10,333 nucleotides of DNA, from positions 1 through 10,333 of the forward strand of contig JAAZEC010000145.1 in NCBI GenBank assembly GCA_012512495.1, in the 5' to 3' direction. The notes below the pieces were generated by a model. It was not told the DNA's origin. It saw only the letters and a list, made by a program, of their open reading frames with translations, and ran no database searches. Below, in pieces: positions 1 to 5,071 of this stretch. The stretch's first letter is position 1; every line of letters starts with the position of its first letter. The DNA comes from Erysipelothrix sp. GTDB lineage: Bacteria > Bacillota_I > Bacilli_A > Erysipelotrichales > Erysipelotrichaceae. Position numbers and translations under genes: made by a program.

Positions 1-560
1 TCGTTCTTGATGTCATTGATACCCAAACGGTGCGCAATCGGTGCGTATACCGACAGGGTCTCGTTGGCAATCTTCTTTTGTTTGTATTCTGGCTGGAACT
101 GCAAAGTTCTCATATTATGAAGGCGGTCGACGAGCTTAATTAAAATAACTCGCACGTCTTTGGCCATGGCAATGAAGATCTTACGGTGGTTTTCAGCGAG
201 ATATTCCTTTTCGTCCTTGAATTGAATATTCCCGATCTTTGTGACAGCTTCGACCATGGAAGCTACTTCCTCGGTAAACTCGGCGGCTAGCTCATCATGG
301 GTGACTCCGCTATCCTCAATGACATCATGTAAGAGTCCGGCTTGAATGGTGACCGGTTGAACATGAAGGGTCATTAAGATGTAGGCAACATTTACTAGGT
401 GAGTAAAGTATGACTCACCTGATTTACGAACCTGACCCGCGTGTTTCGCTTCAGCATACTCCAGCGCATGGAAAATGTCGTCACGTGATTTTTGGTCTTT
501 AATCTGTGAGTTAATCTCTGCAATCAGCTGTTCTTTTGTATAATCAAGTGCTTTTGCCAT
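1..560 (-). CDS. rel: Bifunctional (p)ppGpp synthetase/hydrolase Rel, N-terminal part (cut by window edge)
   Basis: The first 186 residues of a long RelA/SpoT homologue are visible; the rest lies beyond the left edge. What is seen is the N-terminal HD hydrolase domain, which degrades (p)ppGpp in the cytoplasm. Metal and catalytic residues match the well-studied Rel of Streptococcus: His54, His78-Asp79 in HDVIED, the Glu82-Asp83 pair, and Asp145 in KLVDRLHNMRT, followed by YAPIAHRLG. The hydrolase half therefore looks active. The synthetase, TGS and ACT domains cannot be judged. The residue after His54 is Leu where Pro is usual, a mild deviation. The start is one of two tandem ATGs; the second (558-560) is chosen because AGGAGG at 567-572 lies 6 nt from it and only 3 nt from the first (561-563). 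The gene follows apt by about 40 bp, the order known in Bacillus, so cotranscription is likely, modulated by a hairpin in the gap. Confidence 0.96.
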   Translation of the reverse strand, partial: MAKALDYTKEQLIAEINSQIKDQKSRDDIFHALEYAEAKHAGQVRKSGESYFTHLVNVAYILMTLHVQPVTIQAGLLHDVIEDSGVTHDELAAEFTEEVASMVEAVTKIGNIQFKDEKEYLAENHRKIFIAMAKDVRVILIKLVDRLHNMRTLQFQPEYKQKKIANETLSVYAPIAHRLGINDIKN

Positions 561-566
561 CATTAC

Positions 567-572
567 CCTCCT
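567..572 (-). promoter_or_regulatory. Ribosome binding site of rel
   Basis: AGGAGG on the minus strand sits before a tandem ATGATG. The spacer is 3 nt to the first ATG and 6 nt to the second, which favours the second as the true start. Confidence 0.7.
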
Positions 573-581
573 TTACTTTTT

Positions 582-605
582 AAAAAACGAAGAATATTCT
601 TCGTT
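582..605 (-). terminator. Perfect 20-bp palindrome plus U-run between apt and rel (terminator or attenuator)
   Basis: Positions 586-605 are a perfect palindrome with half-site AACGAAGAAT. It overlaps the apt stop codon (604-606). Read on the minus strand it folds into an 8-bp stem with an AUAU loop. The last two U of the stem run into four more U (to 582). This resembles an intrinsic terminator, but the stem has only three G-C pairs and the U-run is short. Partial termination or RNA processing between apt and rel is more plausible than a full stop, because no separate rel promoter is visible in the gap. Confidence 0.5.
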
Positions 606-1119
606 AGTCGTAACTCAACACTGATAGTGTTTTATAACCCTGCAGTTTTTCTCTGCCCTTGAGATCCAGTAGTTCAATCAAGAAGGCACAGCCAACGACA
701 ATACCACCGCTTTGTTCAATCAATTTGATGGTAGCTTCTACCGTTCCGCCTGTCGCAAGCAAATCGTCGACAATCAGGCACTTTTGGCCTGGCTTAATCG
801 CATCCGCATGCATGTGTAGGGTGTTCGTTCCATATTCTAGCGAATATTCATAAGAAATAGTTTCTCTTGGTAATTTATTAGGTTTGCGAACGGGCACAAA
901 GCCGACGCCTAATTCGTAAGCGACAGGACACCCGAAGATGAAGCCCCTGGATTCCGGACCCACAATGACTTCCGCACCCAATTCTTTAGCAAACGCGCTG
1001 ATTCTTTGGCATGCTTCCTTGAAGGCAGCGCCATCTTCCATTAAAGGGGTGATATCCCGAAACAGTACTCCTTCAATTGGATAGTCCTCTATACTAGCAA
1101 TCTTTTTACTTAAATCCAT
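604..1119 (-). CDS. apt: Adenine phosphoribosyltransferase
   Basis: This cytoplasmic purine-salvage enzyme converts adenine and PRPP to AMP and diphosphate. The protein is about 171 residues, the normal family length. It shows the N-terminal segment IEDYPIEGVLFRDITPL, the VGPESRGFIFG segment near residue 53, the KPNKLPRETISYEY flexible loop, and the PRPP-binding motif CLIVDDLLATGGT near residue 114. All key parts are present. There are two tandem ATGs. The second (1117-1119) is chosen because AGGAGG at 1125-1130 lies 5 nt from it and only 2 nt from the first (1120-1122), although the latter is possible and would add one Met. An extended -10 promoter lies about 40 bp upstream. The next gene is rel, the same order as in Bacillus, but recJ, which precedes apt there, is here separated from it by an opposing gene. 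Confidence 0.97.
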   Translation of the reverse strand: MDLSKKIASIEDYPIEGVLFRDITPLMEDGAAFKEACQRISAFAKELGAEVIVGPESRGFIFGCPVAYELGVGFVPVRKPNKLPRETISYEYSLEYGTNTLHMHADAIKPGQKCLIVDDLLATGGTVEATIKLIEQSGGIVVGCAFLIELLDLKGREKLQGYKTLSVLSYD

Positions 1120-1124
1120 CATAT

Positions 1125-1130
1125 CCTCCT
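1125..1130 (-). promoter_or_regulatory. Ribosome binding site of apt
   Basis: AGGAGG on the minus strand lies 2 nt before the first and 5 nt before the second of two tandem ATGs. It favours the second start. Confidence 0.7.
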
Positions 1131-1159
1131 GAGTGTTCTAACCTTCGAATAACGAATTA

Positions 1160-1168
1160 ATTATACCA
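1160..1168 (-). promoter_or_regulatory. Extended -10 promoter of apt-rel
   Basis: The minus strand reads TGGTATAAT, a perfect TATAAT with an upstream TGn extension. No good TTGACA-like -35 is seen 16-18 bp upstream. Transcription would start near 1153 and give a leader of about 30 nt. It lies back-to-back with the promoter of the plus-strand gene. Confidence 0.7.
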
Positions 1169-1207
1169 CAGACACCTATGATTCATCTAAAAAGGTCTCA
1201 AAAATTG

Positions 1208-1216
1208 TGATATGAT
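1208..1216 (+). promoter_or_regulatory. Extended -10 promoter of the VanY-type gene
   Basis: TGATATGAT is a TATGAT -10 with the TGn extension and no clear -35. The start site near 1223 leaves a very short leader of about 13 nt that just covers the AGAGGT ribosome binding site at 1224-1229. An in-frame ATG at 1212 lies inside the -10 and so cannot be the start. Confidence 0.65.
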
Positions 1217-1235
1217 ACCTTCAAGAGGTAACCTT

Positions 1236-2483
1236 ATGAAAAAAATAATGAGTCTACTTACAATTCTGTTGTTACTCAATGCTTGTTCAACCTCCAATCT
1301 CCAATACCAAAAGGACGTCACTGTGGAAATCGGCGAATCGCTAACGAAAGAAATCATTCAACTAGAAAGCCAAGAAGACATTACTTTCGATTCTTTCGAT
1401 AACACCAAAGTCGGATCCTATGCGATTACTTTTGAGGTTGAAGATAAATCCTATCCCCTCAACGTAACTGTACAAGATAGTACGCCACCACTCATCAATC
1501 AAAAGAGTGAGGTCACTATCAGCCAAGGTTCAGATCTCGACTTTGAAGCCTTTTTCGACATTTCTGATAATTCCGGATCCTACACCATCACCACGACCAT
1601 CGATACCTCCATACCAGGAACTAGAAACGAAACGCTAAGCGTTAAGGACAACAGTAACAATACGGCTTCCTTCCCCTTCAGCCTCACCATTACCGAGGAT
1701 GAACCGGTTATTATTGAACAACTGAAAGAGTTCAAGGTCGCACTCAATGGCACCCTTGACCTGACTGAATTCTTCACCAGTACGCCAAAACAGTATCTAG
1801 AGATAATTGGCGATTACGATTTGAGCACTGCCGGACACTATCCGTTACAAGTTGGTCGTCTCGAGGTCATTTTGACCGTTGACGATGGCACTTTGAACAG
1901 CAGCTATAAGATCACTGAACCAGCAATATTACGAAATGATCGCTATATTCTGGCCAACAAACGCTATCAACTACCCGCTGATTACGTTCCTGATAACCTC
2001 ATTAACATCCCTGCTAACTATAATCCTACCGGACAAAAGGTCACTCAGGAAACCTGGGACGCCTTCTATGATATGGCACAGGATGCCGCGGACGAAGGCT
2101 ACTCCCTAATTATCCAGTCTGCCTATCGCTCCTACCAGACACAGGAAACCATCTACAACAACTATTTAAAAAACGACCCCCAAGAGGTCGTCGATACTTA
2201 TTCTGCTCGTCCAGGTCACTCCGAACACCAACTGGGCACAACCATCGATGTCTGCCAGGGATCGCTCTGTTTCGGCGACTTCACCAACACCCCTGCCCAA
2301 CAGTGGATGAGTGAAAACGCCTATCGCTATGGCTTCATCCTTCGCTACCCACAAGGGAAAGAAGGCGTCCACGGGTATATGTATGAATCCTGGCATTATC
2401 GCTATGTCGGTATAGAGATGGCGACACATTTCCAAAGCCTCAATCTAACTTTCGATGAATACTACCAGCAGTTTATCAAATAA
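1236..2483 (+). CDS. VanY-type D-alanyl-D-alanine carboxypeptidase, lipoprotein with Ig-like N-terminal repeats
   Basis: This 415-residue zinc D,D-carboxypeptidase of the M15B (VanY) family should remove the terminal D-Ala of peptidoglycan stem peptides outside the membrane. Residues 1-17 are a lipoprotein signal (MKK, hydrophobic run, lipobox LNAC with Cys17). Residues about 22-80, 88-153 and 156-216 look like two to three beta-rich Ig-like (HYR/DUF5011-like) repeats; the second carries a typical DNSG ... PGT ... VKDNSNN pattern. The peptidase spans about 233-400 with SAYRSY (295-300), the zinc ligands His331 and Asp338 in SEHQLGTTID, and Glu384 and His387 in ESWHYRY. All catalytic residues are present. 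The start at 1236 fits AGAGGT 6 nt upstream; the in-frame ATG at 1212 is rejected. The gene runs against all its neighbours, diverging from apt and overlapping the end of recJ by 8 bp. Substrate choice (pentapeptide trimming or resistance) is not decided by sequence. Confidence 0.93.
   Translation: MKKIMSLLTILLLLNACSTSNLQYQKDVTVEIGESLTKEIIQLESQEDITFDSFDNTKVGSYAITFEVEDKSYPLNVTVQDSTPPLINQKSEVTISQGSDLDFEAFFDISDNSGSYTITTTIDTSIPGTRNETLSVKDNSNNTASFPFSLTITEDEPVIIEQLKEFKVALNGTLDLTEFFTSTPKQYLEIIGDYDLSTAGHYPLQVGRLEVILTVDDGTLNSSYKITEPAILRNDRYILANKRYQLPADYVPDNLINIPANYNPTGQKVTQETWDAFYDMAQDAADEGYSLIIQSAYRSYQTQETIYNNYLKNDPQEVVDTYSARPGHSEHQLGTTIDVCQGSLCFGDFTNTPAQQWMSENAYRYGFILRYPQGKEGVHGYMYESWHYRYVGIEMATHFQSLNLTFDEYYQQFIK
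2168..2191 (-). terminator. Intrinsic terminator for the recJ transcript, inside the VanY coding region
   Basis: On the minus strand ACGACCUC pairs with GGGGUCGU across a UUG loop (stem of 8 pairs including one U-G; arms within 2173-2191). It is followed directly by a run of six U (2173 down to 2168). This is a textbook Rho-independent terminator. It lies about 285 bp beyond the recJ stop, in the coding sequence of the opposing gene, where the bases also encode protein. It probably ends the recJ mRNA. Confidence 0.72.
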
Positions 2484-4071
2484 TTGAATCAATATAGTTC
2501 GCATTCAGAGTCAGGCCATCGCGATAGCCTTTTTGTAGCTTACCGACCACTCTGAATGAATCCATGCCCATTAATAGAGTATGGTTAGCACCAAAATAGA
2601 CCACCTCTTGGATTTCACCAATCGGTTCAATTTTCCATTTGATACCACTCTGGTTCAAGGGGATTTCCGAAATGACCTTCACATCCAACAGGACATCCAT
2701 CATTTCAAAACCAATCCCAAAGGGAGCGAAGTTCATAAGTTCTTGGTAGCCACTGACAGTAAAGGCCTCTGGATCAATCACCAAGGCATCCATTGACGGT
2801 TCTTCTAACACCACTTCCCGCATGTGCTCATTGACGCTATCCCTGAAACTAGAAAAGTTCTCCAACGGTAGCGAGAGCGCACAGGCTTGCCGGTGTCCCC
2901 CAAACGAATCATAGAAATCACTGAAACGACTCAGAAAAGAATAGACATCAAAGTGTTGGCTTCGTGCCGAACCCTTTATCTGTGACCCATTCTGTGTCAA
3001 AACCAGCGTCGGTTTCGACGTAGCCCTAGCTATCTGTCCTGCGATAATGCCCACCAAGCCCTCATGGAAGTTCTCCTGATAGATGACTTGGAAGGGATGT
3101 TCCGTAATCAGTAAGGAGGCTTCATTGCCCATCTCCTTGCTGAGTTTTTTGCGTGTCTCATTAAGATCCAACATCGATTTCGCGAACAGTTGGATACTGC
3201 TTTCATCATTCAACAAGAGATATTTGACCACTTGGTTAACATTCGCCACATCCGAGAGACGCCCTACGGCGTTAAACACCGGTACGATTTGGAAGGAGAC
3301 CAGTGTTTCGTCGTAAGCTACAGGCCTTCTTTTCAGAAGTGAACTAATGACCTTGGGTGGACGGCTATTCAATACTTGAAGACCCTTCTTGACGAGGACC
3401 CGATTCTGTTTACGAAGGGGCATCATGTCACCAATGGTCCCAATGGCTCCTAGAATGAGCAGGAAGTCATCGACCAGGTTCATAGCGTTGGCCAACACGT
3501 ACACCAGTCCAGCAGAACATAAACTTTCAAAGTATGGATCTAACAAATCCGGATGGTATAAAAGTCCATGGCTAAGCGGTTTTTCAATGGTATGATGGTC
3601 CATCACCAACAGGCTAGCACCATGCTTTTGAATCACATCAATTGCCTCGTGTGCCTTGACCCCATTATCAATGAGGATGAAATGAGTATACCCTCTCGCA
3701 ATGGCCGCCTCAACGGTCTTGACGGAGACCCCATAACCCTCTTTCAAACGGTTGGGGATATAGTAACCGATATTTTCTTCTAATGTGAAACCAACTTTCT
3801 CCAAGAGGTGAATCAACATGGCCGTGCTGGTAATCCCATCACAGTCATAGTCCCCACAGATCATCAGTTTGGCATTGGTTTGCTTAGCCTTTTCGATGAA
3901 TTCAATCGTATCATTGATTAGTTGACCCTCTGCCTTGAAGTCTTCACTCGCTTGTATGCTCTCTAGTTCAGCGGCACTGTCGACCAGTTGACCTAAAAAA
4001 GACTGCGTTAAGATTCCGTAGTCTTTTAAGAAGGTAGGAGCGTTCCCGCTGAGTATCTCGTTAATCTTCAT
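2476..4071 (-). CDS. recJ: Single-stranded-DNA-specific exonuclease RecJ
   Basis: This 5'-3' ssDNA exonuclease of the DHH superfamily acts in recombinational and mismatch repair in the cytoplasm. At 531 residues it is close to the E. coli length and much shorter than the Bacillus protein, so it lacks a long C-terminal extension. Motifs in order: DYDCDG (74-79), DNG (135-137), DHH (158-160), SAG (186-188), GTIGDMMPL with Asp215, VFNAVGRL (265-272), the DHHA1 segment FHEGLVGIIAGQIA (335-348) with KGSARS, and GGH (391-393). An OB-like C-terminal part containing APFGIGFE follows. All metal-binding motifs are intact. The ATG overlaps the end of the upstream ComN-like gene by 11 bp. The nearest purine-rich stretch (AAGGATG) lies about 13 nt or more upstream, too far for a good ribosome site, so translation is probably coupled. 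The TGA stop lies 8 bp inside the opposing VanY-type gene. Confidence 0.96.
   Translation of the reverse strand: MKINEILSGNAPTFLKDYGILTQSFLGQLVDSAAELESIQASEDFKAEGQLINDTIEFIEKAKQTNAKLMICGDYDCDGITSTAMLIHLLEKVGFTLEENIGYYIPNRLKEGYGVSVKTVEAAIARGYTHFILIDNGVKAHEAIDVIQKHGASLLVMDHHTIEKPLSHGLLYHPDLLDPYFESLCSAGLVYVLANAMNLVDDFLLILGAIGTIGDMMPLRKQNRVLVKKGLQVLNSRPPKVISSLLKRRPVAYDETLVSFQIVPVFNAVGRLSDVANVNQVVKYLLLNDESSIQLFAKSMLDLNETRKKLSKEMGNEASLLITEHPFQVIYQENFHEGLVGIIAGQIARATSKPTLVLTQNGSQIKGSARSQHFDVYSFLSRFSDFYDSFGGHRQACALSLPLENFSSFRDSVNEHMREVVLEEPSMDALVIDPEAFTVSGYQELMNFAPFGIGFEMMDVLLDVKVISEIPLNQSGIKWKIEPIGEIQEVVYFGANHTLLMGMDSFRVVGKLQKGYRDGLTLNANYIDSII
2502..2558. repeat. 10-bp perfect inverted repeat flanking the VanY terminator hairpin
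   Basis: CATTCAGAGT at 2502-2511 is mirrored by ACTCTGAATG at 2549-2558, with 37 bp between. The spacer holds the smaller hairpin at 2513-2530. All of it is recJ coding sequence. A repeat of this size can arise by chance in 10 kb, so its role is open. Confidence 0.4.
2513..2534 (+). terminator. Intrinsic terminator for the VanY-type gene, inside recJ coding region
   Basis: On the plus strand AGGC-C-AT pairs with AT-A-GCCT around a CGCG loop (7 pairs with one C-A mismatch, 2513-2530). Five T follow at 2530-2534. It begins 30 bp after the VanY stop codon, in the 3' end of the opposing recJ gene. The mismatch makes it weaker than the one serving recJ. Confidence 0.55.
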
Positions 4072-4351
4072 TGTCTAAGTACACATCCTTGTAGTCGTCG
4101 ATCTTTTTCTGGTAGGATTCCAGCTCCGTTATCTTGGCTAAGTAAACGACCAGCTGGTCGGAAGTAAGCTTAAAGATGTCATTGATGGCATCGTTTAATG
4201 ACTCAGGTTTTCTATGACGCCAGATAAGGCGATTAAAAATCGCTTCCAGCTCATCATACGTCAAGGAAGGTACCGCTGTCCGGCGCGCATGCGATAATTT
4301 CAGAACCAGTGCCAATTGCACCGAGGTGTGTTGTGTATCAAATAATTTCAT
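4061..4351 (-). CDS. Small ComN-like putative post-transcriptional regulator
   Basis: This 96-residue soluble, charged protein has no signal peptide or membrane segment. The central part, LTYDELEAIFNRLIWRHRKP followed by LNDAINDIFKLTSDQLVVYL (about residues 30-70), resembles the ComN/post-transcriptional-regulator family (PF13797), in which a W..KKP segment precedes a VNDI.L...DYM.YL helix. Context agrees: in Bacillus subtilis comN lies in the same neighbourhood as recJ, apt and relA. ComN there affects comE mRNA and binds DivIVA; whether that holds here is unknown. The gene has its own extended -10 promoter in the 48-bp gap after gatD. AGGGGA lies about 8 nt before the ATG. Its 3' end overlaps recJ by 11 bp, suggesting translational coupling. 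The family call rests on recalled pattern similarity and is moderate; that this is a real gene is nearly certain. Confidence 0.6.
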   Translation of the reverse strand: MKLFDTQHTSVQLALVLKLSHARRTAVPSLTYDELEAIFNRLIWRHRKPESLNDAINDIFKLTSDQLVVYLAKITELESYQKKIDDYKDVYLDNED

Positions 4352-4374
4352 TTAAAATGTCCCCTAGTGGTAGT

Positions 4375-4383
4375 ATTATATCA
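4375..4383 (-). promoter_or_regulatory. Extended -10 promoter before the ComN-like gene and recJ
   Basis: The minus strand reads TGATATAAT, a perfect -10 with TGn extension, in the gap between gatD and the ComN-like gene. No convincing -35 is seen. A start near 4368 leaves a leader of about 17 nt with AGGGGA. It would let the repair pair be expressed apart from the wall operon. Confidence 0.6.
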
Positions 4384-4399
4384 CAAAGGAGACACTTCT

Positions 4400-5071
4400 C
4401 TATTTGAATCTTAGAACATCTTTGACTTTCTTCTCATGAGCCTGATTCAGTGTCTCTTCAAAGGGTATCGGCATCTGTAGATACTCTTTAGTGAAGCCAG
4501 GATTCAAGACCAACAGTGGTCCCGTGAGGTTAGTCGCGATCAGATTCTTATAACGAAAGCCCTCAAGCTTGCTGTGGTGATTGAGGCCAAAGCCCCTCTC
4601 CAGTTCAATGAAATAGTTCTGTGAGTTATCGCCCGTGCTTTGGGTAAACTGTGTCTTGTGACCCACAATATTCTGAGTACCTAATACGCTCACATGAAGA
4701 CGTGGTATCCGCGTAATGGTAGTCTCAAAATCAAAGATACCTAAACCCTCAATGATTGAGCCATCCTCTTCAATGATGCTGCGACCACAGAGATCGGCCG
4801 CGGTACCGGTAAACAAGACCTTCATGCCCTGTTCAATCTTATCCATTAACAAAGCCTTATGTCTTTTCAGGATTTCTAATACTTTGACTTGCATCGATTC
4901 ACTCATCGACCCAAGATAAAGCAGTTCCACCTCATGATCAATAAAGTAAGGTGTCTGGTTCAACGGCGTTTTTACGGTGTTTTCTTCGCCATAGATCTTC
5001 TCCAGCAACAATACGTTGCCATGGTCACCAAAGAAGCTACAGACTTCCGGAAACAGAATCTCAATTTTCAT
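4400..5071 (-). CDS. GatD-like class I glutamine amidotransferase homologue lacking the catalytic Cys and His
   Basis: GatD normally releases ammonia from glutamine and feeds it to MurT, which amidates D-Glu of lipid II. This 223-residue protein is clearly a GatD homologue: FGDHGNVLLL near residue 14, EDGSIIEGLGIFDFET (102-117), and EGFRYKN...GPLLVLNP (170-191). By colinear comparison with remembered S. aureus GatD, however, the nucleophile elbow CGGYQ is GTAAD, with Gly89 where Cys94 stands. The YLHGP motif is NLTGP, with Thr183 in place of His189. The GGGSDREQ motif is reduced to GSMSESMQ, and the ENHGGRT motif is lost. Glutaminase activity is therefore very unlikely. The frame is open and the flanking motifs align, so this is substitution and not a frameshift. 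It overlaps murT by 11 bp and has AAAGGAG 7 nt before its ATG. It probably remains a structural or regulatory partner of the MurT-like ligase; its function is unknown. Confidence 0.85.
   Translation of the reverse strand: MKIEILFPEVCSFFGDHGNVLLLEKIYGEENTVKTPLNQTPYFIDHEVELLYLGSMSESMQVKVLEILKRHKALLMDKIEQGMKVLFTGTAADLCGRSIIEEDGSIIEGLGIFDFETTITRIPRLHVSVLGTQNIVGHKTQFTQSTGDNSQNYFIELERGFGLNHHSKLEGFRYKNLIATNLTGPLLVLNPGFTKEYLQMPIPFEETLNQAHEKKVKDVLRFK

Noticed and set aside
1178..1186. ATGATTCAT short palindrome between the divergent promoters as an operator
   Set aside because: Nine bases with a central base is too short and too likely by chance to call a binding site.
1212..1235. Earlier in-frame ATG for the VanY-type gene, adding eight residues
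   Set aside because: It lies within the predicted -10 box, has no ribosome site, and would put extra residues before a textbook lipoprotein signal that starts at 1236.
4388..4402. GAGA-AGTG-TCTC hairpin after gatD as a terminator
   Set aside because: Only four base pairs and no real U-run follow; it is not a convincing intrinsic terminator.
4400..5071. The gatD-like gene as a frameshifted or miscalled pseudogene
   Set aside because: The frame is open for the full family length, motifs on both sides of the changed sites align without gaps, and a good ribosome site is present.
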